Numbered from the stretch's first letter, positions 10,054 through 20,361 are shown. The stretch is DNA of 64,000 nt from Oerskovia merdavium (GCF_014836755.1 NZ_JACSQF010000006.1:49148-113147), one strand, 5' to 3'. Notes: generated from the sequence alone by a model not told the origin. Program-made: numbers and translations.

Positions 10054-10346
10054 GTCTCCACCTCCGACCCTCGTGACCTGGCGGGCACCGTCCCGCGCGT
10101 CCGCCCAGACTAGCGCCCTCTCGGGCCGGCGCCGGGCCGTGCGCCCCGGTGCCGGGACGCCCGTGCTCCGATGTCGCGCGGGCCGATCTCGTGCGATGCT
10201 CGCACGGACCGGAGCCGCCCGTGGCGCGCAGGGGCCCAGGGGAGCCGGTCCGCTCCAAGATCTGTCTCGCGCGTCGCCGTGCGGAGGACGCGCGCCCCAG
10301 TCCCGGGGTGCCAGGAGGCGCCCCGAGCCGTCCTGCGGGAGGTCTC

Positions 10347-12022
10347 ATGTCCGAGCTGGTGATCGACAGCGGCGACACCGTCTGGGTGCTCGTCTCGGCG
10401 GCCCTCGTGCTGTTCATGATGCCGGGACTCGCCCTGTTCTACGCGGGCCTGGTCCGGCGCGGCAACGTGCTCGCGATCATGCAGCAGAACCTGGTGCCCA
10501 TCGCCGTGATCTCGCTGACCTGGATCCTGGTCGGGTACAGCATCGCGTTCAGTGACGACATCGGGAACGGGTTCATGGGCGACCTCGGGCTGTTCGGGCT
10601 CACGGGGCTCGACACGGCCCCGACGCCCGCGCTGCACGCCGTCGACGGCGACGTGGCGATCCCGACGCTCGCGTTCGTGGCCTTCCAGATGATGTTCGCG
10701 ATCATCACCCCGGCGCTCCTGACCGGCGCGACCGTCGGGCGGCTCAAGACCGTCGGCTGGGTCGTCACGCTCGCCCTGTGGTCGGTGCTCGTCTACCCGT
10801 TCGTCGCTCACTGGCTCTTCAACCCCGACGGCTGGCTCGTCGGGATCGGCGCCCAGGACTGGGCGGGCGGGATCGTCGTGCACGCGGCCGCGGGGGCAGC
10901 GGCGCTCGCGGTCCTCGTGGTCGTGGGACGCAGGCAGGGCTGGCCGCGGGGTCGATCCCGCACTCGATCCCGCTCGCCGTGGCGGGCGCAGGGATCCTGT
11001 GGTTCGGCTGGTTCGGCTTCAACGGCGGCGGTTCGCTCCAGGGCGACGGCGTCGCGGCGCAGGCGGTCCTCAACACGCACGTCGCAGGAGCGGCCGCCAT
11101 GGGCGCGTGGCTCGTCATGGAGCGTCTGCGCACGGGCAAGGGCACGGTGATCGGTGCGATCACGGGCGGGGTCGCGGGCCTCGCGACGATCACGCCGTGC
11201 GCGGGCTACGTCAGCACGCTCTCCTCGCTCGTCATCGGCCTGGCGGCCGGCGTGGTGTGCACGTTCGCGCTCGGCCTCAAGACGTTCTTCCGGTTCGACG
11301 ACGCGCTCGACGTCATCGCCGTGCACTTCGTGGGCGGCATCCTCGGCTCGCTCCTGCTGGGGCTCTTCGGGTCGCACGCGATCAACGCGGCGGGTGCCGA
11401 CGGGCTGTTCTTCGGTGGTGGCGCCGACCTGCTGGGTGCGCAGGCGATCGCCCTGGTCGTCGTGATCGCGTTCTCGTTCGTCGTGACGCTCCTCATCGCG
11501 CTGGCCGTCCAGAAGACCGTCGGCCTCAAGGTGGCCCCGGGGCACGAGTTCGGCATGGACGAGGTCGAGCAGGGTGCGAACGCCTACACGCTGGGCCAGG
11601 TCTCGGGGCTGTCGGCGGCGGGCTCCGCCGGGACGCCGGGCGGGGCGGGGACGGTCGCCCCGGCCGAGCACCCGGTCCCGGCTCCGGTGGCCTCGACGAC
11701 GACGTCGGAGACGCCCTCGACGCCCGACGCCGTGGTCCTCACCGCGACGTTCGACTCGGCCGATCTCGACGCCCTCACGACCTCGCTCGAGACCGCGGGA
11801 GCCTGGGCGATCCAGGTCACCGAGGTCAACGAGGTCGTGGCCGACCCGCCGTCGCTGCGCTTCCGCGAGTCCTCCGAGCCCGTGCGCTTCGCGCGCCGCC
11901 TGCGCGTCGAGCTCTGCGTGGCCCGGGCGTCCGCCCCGACCGTCGTCGACCTCCTCACGCGGCAGACGGTGGGCCTGCGCACGCCCCTGCTCCACGTGTT
12001 CGCCGAGGCCTCGGGGCGCTGA
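10347..12022 (+). pseudogene. amt: Ammonium transporter with C-terminal PII-like domain, 1-base frameshift
   Basis: Amt/MEP ammonium channel of the inner membrane. It starts at ATG 10347 behind GGGAGG. The N-terminal half carries MMPGLALFYAGLVRRGN and the C-terminal half has WFGWFGFNGG and the conserved HFVGGILGSLL. Frames change at the G run near 10948-10951, where GRRQGWPR should continue into GSIPHSIPLA. One restored G yields about 558 residues. After the Amt part there is a Ser/Pro-rich linker and about 90 extra residues that look like a PII (GlnB) fold: LDALTTSLETAGAWAIQVTEV, then RRLRVELCVA. All channel motifs are intact, so sequencing error is a real possibility. Confidence 0.85.
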
Positions 12023-12049
12023 CCCGCCCGCGCGCAGGCGGGGCGGGTC
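12021..12049 (+). terminator. Hairpin after amt
   Basis: A 9-bp stem GACCCGCCC / GGGCGGGTC (12021-12029 with 12041-12049), overlapping the last bases of amt and ending just before hrpB. It probably separates the two transcripts. Confidence 0.5.
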
Positions 12050-12061
12050 GGCCAGGGGACA

Positions 12062-14593
12062 ATGAACCCCGTGGACCTGGACCCGATCGCCCGCCTGCTC
12101 GCCTCGCCGCCCGATCTCCCGGTCCGCCACCACCTGGGCGAGCTCGTCGACGCGGTGCGTGCCCGGGGCGTCGCGGTGCTCCAGGCACCTCCCGGCACGG
12201 GCAAGACGACCCTTGTCCCGCCCGCGCTCGCGGGCATGTCGACGTCCGCACGGCCCGGGGGCACGGGAGCCTCGCTCGCGGGCTCGTCGCGGGTCGTCGT
12301 GACCCAGCCCCGCCGGATCGCGGCCCGCGCCGCGGCGCGTCGCCTCGCGCACCTGCTGGGCGAGCCCGTCGGGCGCACGGTCGGCTTCTCGGTGCGCGGC
12401 GAGTCGCGCACGGGCCCCGAGACGCGCATCGAGGTGGTCACGACGGGCGTGCTGCTGCGGCGCCTGCAGCGTGACCCGGAGCTGGCCGGGGTGGACGTCG
12501 TGGTCCTCGACGAGGTCCACGAGCGTCACCTCGACGCCGACCTGACCCTCGCGCTGCTCGTGGACGTCCGGGCGAACCTGCGCCCCGACCTGGCCCTCGT
12601 CGCGATGTCCGCGACGATCGAGGCCGAGCGCACCGCGAACCTGCTGGGCGACTGCTCCCCGGCGCCCGTGGTGGTCGCCGACGGCAGCCTGTTCCCCGTC
12701 CGGGAGGTCTGGGCGCCCCCGCCCGGGCCGCGCCTGGACGAGCGCGGCGTCCCCCGGGCCTTCCTCGACCACGTCGCGGCCACCACGCGCCGCGCGCTGG
12801 CCGAGCAGCCGGGCGACGTGCTCGTCTTCGTGCCCGGCGCGGGCGAGGTCGACGGGGTGGCACGCCGGCTCGGTGGCATCGACGCCGACGTGCGCCCCCT
12901 TCACGGGAGGCTGCCCGCGCGCGAGCAGGACCTCGCGCTGACCCCGGGCCCACGCCGTCGGGTCGTGGTCTCCACGGCCGTCGCGGAGTCCTCGCTCACG
13001 GTGCCCGGCGTGCGGGTGGTCGTCGACGCGGGGCTCTCGCGCGAGCCCCGCACCGACCACCGTCGCGGGCTCGCGGGCCTCGTGACCGTGCGCGTGAGCC
13101 GGGCGGCGGCCGAGCAGCGGGCCGGGCGCGCGGGGCGCGAGGGCCCGGGCGCGGTCTACCGGTGCTGGTCCCCGGGCGAGCACGCCCAGCTCGTGGCGCA
13201 CCCCGTGCCGGAGATCCTCACGGCCGACCTCGTCGCGTTCGCGCTCGAGCTCGCGTGCTGGGGAAGTCCCGACGGCGCGGACCTCGCGCTCCTGGACCCT
13301 CCTCCCGCGGCCGCGATGGCGGTCGCCCGCGCGACGCTCGAGTCGCTCGGCGCGGTCACCGCCGACGGGGCCGTCACGCCCCGGGGGCGCGAGATCGCGC
13401 GCGTCCCGGCCGACCCGCGGCTCGCGCGCGCCCTCCTGGACGCGAGCGACGTCGTCGGGCCGCGGCTCGCCGCCGAGGTGGTCGCCCTGCTGTCCGACGA
13501 CGTGCGTGCGCCCGGGGCGGACCTCGTCGCGGCCCTGCGGGACGCACGACGCGGCGGCCCGGCGAGCGGGTCGTGGCGCGCGCAGGCCGAGCGGCTCGAA
13601 CGACTGCTGCCGGGACGCGGCGCCCGCGGCGCGGGCCGGGGGCGCGCGGACCTGAGCCTCGACCTGGCCGTGGGGCTCGTGGTCGCGCTCGCGCACCCGG
13701 ACCGGGTCGCGCGCCGGCGCCCGAACGGTGCCACGTACCTGATGGCGTCGGGCACCGGTGCCGCGCTCCCGCCGGGCTCCCCGCTCGCGGGCTACGACTG
13801 GCTCGCGGTCGCCGACGCCGACCGCGGCGCGGGCCGGCGCGACGCGACGATCCGCTCGGCCGCACCGATCGACGAGGACCTCGCCTACGAGGCCGCGTCC
13901 GCCGCGCTGCGCGAGGACGAGCACGTGAGCTGGACGGGCGGGCGCATCCACGCTCGGCGCACCACGCGGCTGGGCGCGATCGAGATCTCCTCGCAGAAGA
14001 TCACCGACCCACCCGCCGACCAGGTCGTCGCGGCGCTGCGGACAGGGCTCGAGCGCGACGGCCTGGGCGTCCTGCCGTGGCGCGAGCCCGCGCACGAGCT
14101 GCGGCGCCGGCTCGCGTTCCTGCACCGCGCCCTGGGCGACCCGTGGCCCGACGTGTCCGACGACGCGCTGCTCGCGGGCCTCGATGCGTGGCTCGGGCCC
14201 GACCTCGCCCGGGTCCGCACGGCCGCCGACCTCCAGCGCCTCGACCTGACCGGCGCGCTGCGCAGGCTCCTGCCCTGGCCCGCTGCGGGCAGGCTCGACG
14301 AGCTCGCGCCGGTCCGGGTGGACCTGCCCGGCGGGAAGAGCGCACGCGTGGACTACACGGGCGAGCAGCCCGTGCTCGCGGTCAAGGTCCAGGAGGCGTT
14401 CGGGTGGCGCGCGACCCCACGCGTCGCCGACGGCCGGGTGCCCGTCCTGCTGCACCTGCTGTCCCCGGCGCGGCGCCCCGCGGCGATCACCGCCGACCTC
14501 GAGTCGTTCTGGCGGACCGGGTACGCCCAGGTCCGCGCCGAGCTGCGGCGGCGCTACCCCAAGCACGACTGGCCCGAGGACCCGGGCGCGTGA
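12062..14593 (+). CDS. hrpB: ATP-dependent RNA helicase HrpB
   Basis: 843-residue DEAH-box helicase of the HrpB group, the usual length. Walker A is APPGTGKTT (about 42-50). It also has the TQPRRIAARAAARRLA motif, the DEVHERHLDADL box (about 148), SATIEAERTANLLGD, and the motif VI segment EQRAGRAGREGPG. The C-terminal HrpB-specific region ends in DLESFWRTGYAQVRAELRRR followed by YPKHDWPEDP, a hallmark of this family. The cellular role in actinobacteria is poorly known. The start ATG lies 12 bases after the amt terminator; an in-frame GTG three codons later is possible. Confidence 0.93.
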   Translation: MNPVDLDPIARLLASPPDLPVRHHLGELVDAVRARGVAVLQAPPGTGKTTLVPPALAGMSTSARPGGTGASLAGSSRVVVTQPRRIAARAAARRLAHLLGEPVGRTVGFSVRGESRTGPETRIEVVTTGVLLRRLQRDPELAGVDVVVLDEVHERHLDADLTLALLVDVRANLRPDLALVAMSATIEAERTANLLGDCSPAPVVVADGSLFPVREVWAPPPGPRLDERGVPRAFLDHVAATTRRALAEQPGDVLVFVPGAGEVDGVARRLGGIDADVRPLHGRLPAREQDLALTPGPRRRVVVSTAVAESSLTVPGVRVVVDAGLSREPRTDHRRGLAGLVTVRVSRAAAEQRAGRAGREGPGAVYRCWSPGEHAQLVAHPVPEILTADLVAFALELACWGSPDGADLALLDPPPAAAMAVARATLESLGAVTADGAVTPRGREIARVPADPRLARALLDASDVVGPRLAAEVVALLSDDVRAPGADLVAALRDARRGGPASGSWRAQAERLERLLPGRGARGAGRGRADLSLDLAVGLVVALAHPDRVARRRPNGATYLMASGTGAALPPGSPLAGYDWLAVADADRGAGRRDATIRSAAPIDEDLAYEAASAALREDEHVSWTGGRIHARRTTRLGAIEISSQKITDPPADQVVAALRTGLERDGLGVLPWREPAHELRRRLAFLHRALGDPWPDVSDDALLAGLDAWLGPDLARVRTAADLQRLDLTGALRRLLPWPAAGRLDELAPVRVDLPGGKSARVDYTGEQPVLAVKVQEAFGWRATPRVADGRVPVLLHLLSPARRPAAITADLESFWRTGYAQVRAELRRRYPKHDWPEDPGA

Positions 14594-14743
14594 GCGGGCG
14601 CCCCCTCACGTCCCAGAAAGGGACGCGAACAGCACGGTGCCTGCCCGCCCGGCCCGCCGCGGCGCGCGCTCCCGGCGTCCGCTCAGGCGCCAGCCCGACG
14701 GCCCCGGAGTAGGCTGAGAGGGCGCGAGCGCAAGGAGGGGACC

Positions 14744-14971
14744 ATGGTCGGCCCGAGCGAACCCAGACCCGTCGGGAACGTGCTCTGGCTCGCGCTCGGC
14801 TCGTTCGTCCTGGCCGCGCTCCTGGTCACGACGGGCGCCCCGGTGCTGCCGTTCCTGCTGCTCGTGCTCGCGCTGCTCTTCGGGGTGGTCGGCGGCACCC
14901 GCTACCTGCGGACCCGGCACAGCCCCCGCCACCACGCGCCGCCCCGTGACGCGCCCCCCGGTCACGCCTAG
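14744..14971 (+). CDS. Small membrane protein
   Basis: 75 residues with two adjacent hydrophobic helices (about 13-54) and a basic His/Arg/Pro-rich tail. AAGGAGGGGACC directly before the ATG is a near-perfect ribosome-binding site, which supports expression. No family recognised. The following reductase-like gene starts 21 bases later, so the two may be co-transcribed. Confidence 0.65.
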   Translation: MVGPSEPRPVGNVLWLALGSFVLAALLVTTGAPVLPFLLLVLALLFGVVGGTRYLRTRHSPRHHAPPRDAPPGHA

Positions 14972-14992
14972 GGCCCTCACCGAGGAGGAACC

Positions 14993-15553
14993 GTGGGACT
15001 GCTGACGTACACGAGCAACACCTCGCTCGACGGCTACGTCGCCGACACGTCGGGCTCGTTCGAGTTCAGCTTCCCCGACGAGGAGGTGCTCGCGTTCATC
15101 AACGACCTCGAGCGCCCCGTGGGGACCTACCTGTTCGGCCGCCGGCTGTACGAGGTCATGGCCGTCTGGGACGACCCGGCCATGCTCGACGACCCCTCGC
15201 CCGGGACGCGCGACTTCGCCGCCCAGTGGCGCGAGACGGACAAGGTCGTCTACTCGACCACGCTCACCGAGGTCTCGGCCCCCCGCACGCGACTGGAACG
15301 GACCTTCGACCCGCAGGCGGTCCGAGACCTCGTGGCGGGCGCCGGCACCGAGGTCGGCCTCGGGGGACCGACCCTCGCCGCCGCGGCGCTCGCGGCCGGC
15401 CTGGTCGACGAGGTGCGGCTCCTGGTACGCCCGGTCCTGCTGGGCGGGGGGCTCGCGAGCTTCCCGCTCGGTGTGCGCACCGACCTCGAGCTCGTGGACG
15501 AGCGGCGCTTCGCGAGCGGGGTCGTGCACGTGCACTACCGCGTGCGCCGCTGA
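14993..15553 (+). CDS. Dihydrofolate reductase / RibD C-terminal domain family protein
   Basis: 186 residues with the fold used by RibD reductase and DHFR: TSLDGYVAD at the N-terminus, the TYLFGRRLYEVM nucleotide-contact segment, and LGGPTLAAAALAAGLVDEVRLLV then PVLLGGGLASF. The GTG start follows GAGGAGGAACC. Such stand-alone proteins are common in actinobacteria and their substrates are mostly unknown; NADPH use is inferred from the fold. Confidence 0.82.
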   Translation: MGLLTYTSNTSLDGYVADTSGSFEFSFPDEEVLAFINDLERPVGTYLFGRRLYEVMAVWDDPAMLDDPSPGTRDFAAQWRETDKVVYSTTLTEVSAPRTRLERTFDPQAVRDLVAGAGTEVGLGGPTLAAAALAAGLVDEVRLLVRPVLLGGGLASFPLGVRTDLELVDERRFASGVVHVHYRVRR

Positions 15554-15656
15554 GCCGGGCACGCCCACCGCCCGCAGCCTCCGCACCGGGGCCCGCGCGG
15601 TCTCGCGCCCCGTCCTCGACGGGCCGCACCCGTCGGTCCCCTGAGAGGGTGGGGCC

Positions 15657-16985
15657 ATGCGTGCACACCCCGACGCCCGGACCGAGCGACCCCACGAGCT
15701 GGAGGACCTGCAGCACCGCATCGCGGGCATGGACACCCAGGAGGTCGTCGACGAGCTGGGACGGCTGGGCGACCATCGGCGCGCGGTCGCGTTCCGCCTG
15801 CTGCCCAAGGGCCGGGCGGTCGAGGTGTTCGAGGACCTCGACCCGGCGATCCAGGCCGATCTCGTCGACGCGCTGCGCGCCGACTCGACCGCGGAGATCT
15901 TCGCCGCGCTCGACCCCGACGACCGGGCCTCGTTGCTCGACGAGCTGCCCGCGGGCGTCGCGGCCCGGCTCCTGGAGGGGCTCGGCCCCGACGAACGGGC
16001 GCTGACGACCGCGCTGCTCGGCTACCCCGAGGACAGCGCGGGCCGACGCATGTCGCCCCGGGTCGCCTCGGTGCGCCGGGGCACCACGGTCGAGGGGGCG
16101 CTCGACGCGCTGCGCCGGGCGGGGGACGACGTCGAGACCATCTACACCGTGCCGGTCCTGGGCCCCGGGCGCGTCGTGGAGGGCGTGGTCTCGCTGCGCA
16201 GGCTGCTCGTGAGCGATCCCGGAACCCCCGTCGAGGAGGTCATGTCCCCGGCCGTGACGGTCGAGGCGACCGACGACCAGGAGCACGCCGCGAACGTCGT
16301 GCGCGACGGCGGGTACGTCGCGGTGCCCGTGGTCGACCACGAGGACCGGCTCCTGGGGGTCCTCACGGTCGACGACGCGATGCGCATCCTCGAGGCCGAG
16401 GACGACGAGGACTCCGCGCGCGTGGGTGGCTCCGAGCCCCTGCGCCGCCCGTACCTGTCGGTCTCGGTCCTGGGGCTCGTGCGCTCGCGGGTCGTCTGGC
16501 TCCTGCTGCTGATCGTCGCGGCGAGCCTGACGGTCGGTGTCCAGAGCTACTTCGAGGCCGAGCTCGACACGGTCGTGGCCCTGGCCCTGTTCATCCCGCT
16601 GCTCATCGGCACGGGCGGCAACGCGGGCTCCCAGGCCGCCACGACCGTGGTCCGCGCCCTGGCCGTGGGCGACATCCGGCGCGGGGACCTGCTGCGCGTC
16701 GTGGGCCGCGAGATGCTCACGGGACTGCTGCTCGGCACGGTGCTCGCCGCGGTCGGGTTCGGGCCCGCGACCTGGGGCGCGGGCGTCTCGATCGCGCAGG
16801 TCCTCGCCGTCACGGTCGTGGGGGTGTGCGTGCTCGCCACGACGGTCGGGTCGAGCATCCCGATCCTGGCGCGCCGCGCGGGCATCGATCCGGCGATCGT
16901 CGCGGCACCCTTCATCTCGACGTTCGTCGACACCCTGGGCCTGATCATCTACTTCTCGGTCGCCAAGGTGGTGCTGGGCATCTAG
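15657..16985 (+). CDS. mgtE: MgtE-type magnesium transporter
   Basis: 442 residues in the MgtE order: an N-terminal alpha-helical superhelix (about 10-130) with repeated EIFAALDPDDRASLLDELP-like units, two CBS domains (about 135-255) that sense Mg2+, then five membrane helices. The channel domain carries LLIGTGGNAGSQAATTVVRAL, the pore-lining signature. The C-terminal helix ends VAKVVLGI. Alone in its transcription unit, with no visible Mg riboswitch in the 103 bases upstream. Confidence 0.92.
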   Translation: MRAHPDARTERPHELEDLQHRIAGMDTQEVVDELGRLGDHRRAVAFRLLPKGRAVEVFEDLDPAIQADLVDALRADSTAEIFAALDPDDRASLLDELPAGVAARLLEGLGPDERALTTALLGYPEDSAGRRMSPRVASVRRGTTVEGALDALRRAGDDVETIYTVPVLGPGRVVEGVVSLRRLLVSDPGTPVEEVMSPAVTVEATDDQEHAANVVRDGGYVAVPVVDHEDRLLGVLTVDDAMRILEAEDDEDSARVGGSEPLRRPYLSVSVLGLVRSRVVWLLLLIVAASLTVGVQSYFEAELDTVVALALFIPLLIGTGGNAGSQAATTVVRALAVGDIRRGDLLRVVGREMLTGLLLGTVLAAVGFGPATWGAGVSIAQVLAVTVVGVCVLATTVGSSIPILARRAGIDPAIVAAPFISTFVDTLGLIIYFSVAKVVLGI

Positions 16986-17136
16986 CCCCGGAGGCGCCCC
17001 CGCGCACGGCGAGGCACCGGTGCACGGTGAGCGGCGCCGTCGGGCCGCACGCGAGGCTTCCTGATGCCGAGGGCGCCCAGCGCCGATACGTTCACCCGTG
17101 AGGCGCGCCCGGCGCCTCGCGGAGAGAGGCGGGCGC

Positions 17137-18924
17137 ATGCCGCACAGCACCGGTCCACGCACCACGAGCACGCGACCACGCCTCCTGTTCGCGTCGCTCC
17201 AGGGATACCGCGGGGCCTGGCTGCGCGGTGACGTGGTCGCCGGCCTGACGGTGTGGGCCGTGCTCGTGCCCGAGTCGCTCGCGTACGCGACGATCGCGGG
17301 CGTCTCGCCCGTCGTCGGCCTGTACGCGGCCGTGCCCTCGCTGATCCTCTACGCGGCCTTCGGCAGCTCGCGCCACCTGATCGTGGGGCCCATGTCCGCG
17401 ACCGCGGCGCTGTCCGCGAGCGTGGTCGCGGCCTTCCGCCCGGGCGACACCGCGGCCTTCGTCGCGCTGACCACCGCGGTCGCGCTCGTGACCGGGGTCC
17501 TGTGCCTGGTCGCCGGCATCGCGCGCCTGGGATTCCTGGCCTCGTTCATCTCCGAACCCGTGCTCAAGGGCTTCATCGTGGGCCTGGCGCTGACGATCGT
17601 CATCGGGCAGGTGCCCGCGCTCCTGGGCGTCGACAAGGGCGAGGGGAACTTCTTCGAGAAGCTCTGGGCGATCCTCACCGAGCTCGGCACGGCGCACCCC
17701 CTGACCGTGGTCCTGGGCGTCGGGTCGCTGGCCGCGGTGCTCGCGCTCAAGCACTGGCTGCCCAAGGTCCCCGGGTCGCTCGTCGTGGTCGGGATCGGGA
17801 TCGCGCTCGTCCTGCTGCTCGGGCTCGACGACGACGGCGTGGACATCTTGGGCCCCATCCAGGCAGGCCTGCCCGCGCTCGGCCTGCCCACGGGCATCGA
17901 CTGGAACACCTACACCGACCTGATCGGCCCGGCGGCGGGCGTCATGCTCGTGGGCTTCGCCGAGGCCCTCGGAGCGGCCAAGACGTACGCCTCGCGCGAG
18001 GGCTACGACATCGACGCCAACCGCGAGCTCCTCGGCATGGGCGCCGCCAACGTCGGCTCGGGCCTCGCGTCCGGCATGGTCGTCAACGGCAGCCTGTCCA
18101 AGACGGCCGTCAACGGCGGCGCGGGAGCCAAGAGCCAGGTCTCGGGGCTGGTCGCGGCGGCCCTGACGATCCTCACCCTGCTGTTCCTCACGCCCGTGTT
18201 CGAGTCCCTGCCCGAGGCCACGCTCGCGGCCGTCGTCATCGCCGCGGTGATCGAGCTCGTCGACGTCAAGGCGCTGCGCCGCCTGTACGGCCTCGCGACG
18301 CCCCGGACCAAGGACCTGTACGGCGGGGCGGCCCGGCACGACTTCTGGGCGGCGCTCGCGGCCGTCGTGGGCGTCCTGGTGTTCGACACCCTGCCGGGCC
18401 TGGTGATCGGGATCGTGCTCTCGCTGTTCCTGCTCCTGGGGCGTGCCTCACGGCCTCACGTGGCCGTGCTCGTGCGCAACTCGCACGGCGTGTGGGTCGA
18501 CCGGGCGCGGCGCGTGGCCACGGGCAAGGACGGGGGCCAGGGCGTCGAGGGGGCGCTCGTGGTCCGCGTCGAGTCGGGCCTGTTCTTCGCCAACGCCGAC
18601 ACGGTGCGCGCGGCCGTGCGGCGCCTGGTCGCCGAGGCCTCGCCCCGGGTCGTGGTCCTGGACGCCGAGACGGTGCCGTTCGTCGACGTCGAGGCCGCCG
18701 ACATGCTCGCGACCCTGCGCCGCGACCTGGACCGCGTCGGTGCTCGCCTGGTGCTGGCACGTGACGTGGGCCAGGTGCGCGACGTGCTGCGCGGCGCCGT
18801 CGGGCCGGACGACCTGCCCCCCACCTACCCCGACGTCGACACCGCGCTCGACGCGGCGCTCGGCGACGGTCCGGCGGCGCCCGGCGCGCCGGGCGCCGCA
18901 CCCGCGGGCGCGCCCGCCTCCTGA
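17137..18924 (+). CDS. SulP-family anion transporter with STAS domain
   Basis: 595 residues. The N-terminal transporter part begins LRGDVVAGLTVWAVLVPESL, the SulP signature, and spans 10-14 helices. The C-terminal STAS domain (about 455-575) contains RVESGLFFANADTVRAAVRR and VVLDAETVPFVDVEAADML. The substrate may be sulfate, bicarbonate or another anion; no sulfate-assimilation or carbonic-anhydrase gene is adjacent. I chose ATG 17137 behind GGAGAGAGG rather than the GTG at 17098. Confidence 0.9.
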   Translation: MPHSTGPRTTSTRPRLLFASLQGYRGAWLRGDVVAGLTVWAVLVPESLAYATIAGVSPVVGLYAAVPSLILYAAFGSSRHLIVGPMSATAALSASVVAAFRPGDTAAFVALTTAVALVTGVLCLVAGIARLGFLASFISEPVLKGFIVGLALTIVIGQVPALLGVDKGEGNFFEKLWAILTELGTAHPLTVVLGVGSLAAVLALKHWLPKVPGSLVVVGIGIALVLLLGLDDDGVDILGPIQAGLPALGLPTGIDWNTYTDLIGPAAGVMLVGFAEALGAAKTYASREGYDIDANRELLGMGAANVGSGLASGMVVNGSLSKTAVNGGAGAKSQVSGLVAAALTILTLLFLTPVFESLPEATLAAVVIAAVIELVDVKALRRLYGLATPRTKDLYGGAARHDFWAALAAVVGVLVFDTLPGLVIGIVLSLFLLLGRASRPHVAVLVRNSHGVWVDRARRVATGKDGGQGVEGALVVRVESGLFFANADTVRAAVRRLVAEASPRVVVLDAETVPFVDVEAADMLATLRRDLDRVGARLVLARDVGQVRDVLRGAVGPDDLPPTYPDVDTALDAALGDGPAAPGAPGAAPAGAPAS

Positions 18925-19132
18925 AGGCCCGACGGCGCCGCGCGCCTGCCGGGGCGGGGAACCTTCCCGCGCGGGGTGGGAGGCGCGGCACTACGGTCGG
19001 GGTGACCGGTGCGGCGGGGCACTGCCCGATTCGGCCGAACCGGTCCGGACCGGGCGCGCGCCCCGGGTCGAGAGCAGGACCACGAACGCGGCGCGGCGTC
19101 CCGGCGCCCGCCGCACGACGAGAGGAAGTGCC

Positions 19133-19801
19133 GTGGGCGCAGCCATCGGTCAGTCCCTGCCCATCGCGGTGGGTGTTCTCATCAGCCCCATGCCGATCGT
19201 GGCGGTGGTGCTGATGCTCGTCAGCAGGAAGGCGACGGCGAACGGGTTCTCGTTCCTGCTGGGGTGGATCGTCGGGATCGCGGCGCTCGGGTCGATCGTG
19301 CTTCTCGTGGCCGGGGCCGCAACCCCTGCGGAGTCCGGGCCGCCCACGTGGGCCAGCGTCGTCAAGATCGTCCTGGGCGTCCTGCTGCTGCTGCTCGCGT
19401 TCAAGCAGTGGCGAGGGCGCCCGCGCGCGGGGGTGGCGCCCGAGACGCCGAGGTGGATGAGCGCGATCGACGCCTTCACGCCCGTCAAGGCGTTCGGGCT
19501 CGCGGTCCTGCTCGGCGCGGTCAACCCCAAGAACCTGCTGCTCGTGGTCTCGGGTGCTGCGGCCATCGCTGCCGCGACGTCCCAGACCGGTGAGCAGCTC
19601 GGGGCTCTCGCGGTGTTCGTCGTCGTGGCGAGCGTCGGGGTCGCCGCCCCCGTGGTGATCTACCTCGCGATGGGCGCGCGTGCAGCGACCCTGCTCGACG
19701 AGCTCAAGACCTGGATGATCCAGAACAACGCGGTCATCATGGCCGTGCTGCTCCTGGTGCTGGGCGCCAAGATGGTCGGTGACGGGATCGCGGCGCTGTG
19801 A
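19133..19801 (+). CDS. GAP-family (Sap-like) membrane protein
   Basis: 222 residues with six predicted hydrophobic segments, starting GAAIGQSLPIAVGVLISPMP, with NPKNLLLVVSGAAAIAA in the middle. This is the layout of the GAP/LysE-like family that includes mycobacterial Sap, which helps export lipids. The function here is unknown. The start is GTG 19133 with GAGAGGAAG upstream. Its stop overlaps the GTG of the Fur-family gene by 4 bases, so the two are coupled. Confidence 0.8.
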   Translation: MGAAIGQSLPIAVGVLISPMPIVAVVLMLVSRKATANGFSFLLGWIVGIAALGSIVLLVAGAATPAESGPPTWASVVKIVLGVLLLLLAFKQWRGRPRAGVAPETPRWMSAIDAFTPVKAFGLAVLLGAVNPKNLLLVVSGAAAIAAATSQTGEQLGALAVFVVVASVGVAAPVVIYLAMGARAATLLDELKTWMIQNNAVIMAVLLLVLGAKMVGDGIAAL

Positions 19802-20361
19802 CCGGGCAGGGGCACGCGCAGGGTGACGTCGGCCTCCCGCGCCGGGCCGAGGTTCTCGGAGAGCCCGGGGGCCCGGGGGAGTCCGGCCCAGCGCGAGCGG
19901 GCGGGGTGCTCGGTGCGGCCCCCGAGGGGGCCGACCCCGTCGAGGCCGCGCTGGACCGGTTGCGGGCGGGTGGGCACCGCGTGACCGAGGCGCGGCGCGC
20001 GGTCCTGGAGGTCCTCGCCACGGGCGAGGGGCACCCGAGCGCCGACGAGCTCTCGGCCCGGGTCGAGGCCCGGCACCCGGGCATCCACCGCGCGACGATC
20101 TACCGGACCGTGGACCGGCTCACGACCCTGGGCGTCGTGACGCACGTGCACATCGGGGGAGGGGCAACGGCCTACCACCTGGCCCCGGGCGAGCCGACGC
20201 GCGAGCACCTGCACGCGATCTGCAGCTCGTGCGGGCGCATCATCGACCTGCCGGGCGACCTGCTCGACCCGGTCACGACGTGGCTCGCGACGACGGCCGA
20301 CTTCACGCTCGCCCCCGCGCACGTGGCCCTGTCCGGGGTCTGCGGGACGTGCCGGGCCTAG
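19798..20361 (+). CDS. Fur-family metal-dependent repressor
   Basis: 187 residues. An N-terminal extension of about 40 residues, rich in Gly and Pro, precedes a winged helix (VTEARRAVLEVLATGEGHPS to HRATIYRTVDRLTTLGVV). The dimerisation part has two CxxC pairs, CSSC and CGTC, that bind structural zinc, and the HLHAICSSCGRIIDL signature. Zur, Fur and PerR types cannot be told apart from this alone. The GTG start overlaps the stop of the GAP-family gene, so that gene is a likely member of the same unit. A later in-frame start that drops the extension is possible. Confidence 0.85.
   Translation: MTGQGHAQGDVGLPRRAEVLGEPGGPGESGPARAGGVLGAAPEGADPVEAALDRLRAGGHRVTEARRAVLEVLATGEGHPSADELSARVEARHPGIHRATIYRTVDRLTTLGVVTHVHIGGGATAYHLAPGEPTREHLHAICSSCGRIIDLPGDLLDPVTTWLATTADFTLAPAHVALSGVCGTCRA

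Noticed and set aside
10808-14566. A 1252-codon leftward open frame
   Set aside because: It is the antisense of amt and hrpB, made of Arg/Asp/Gly-rich text with no domains; high GC produces such shadows.
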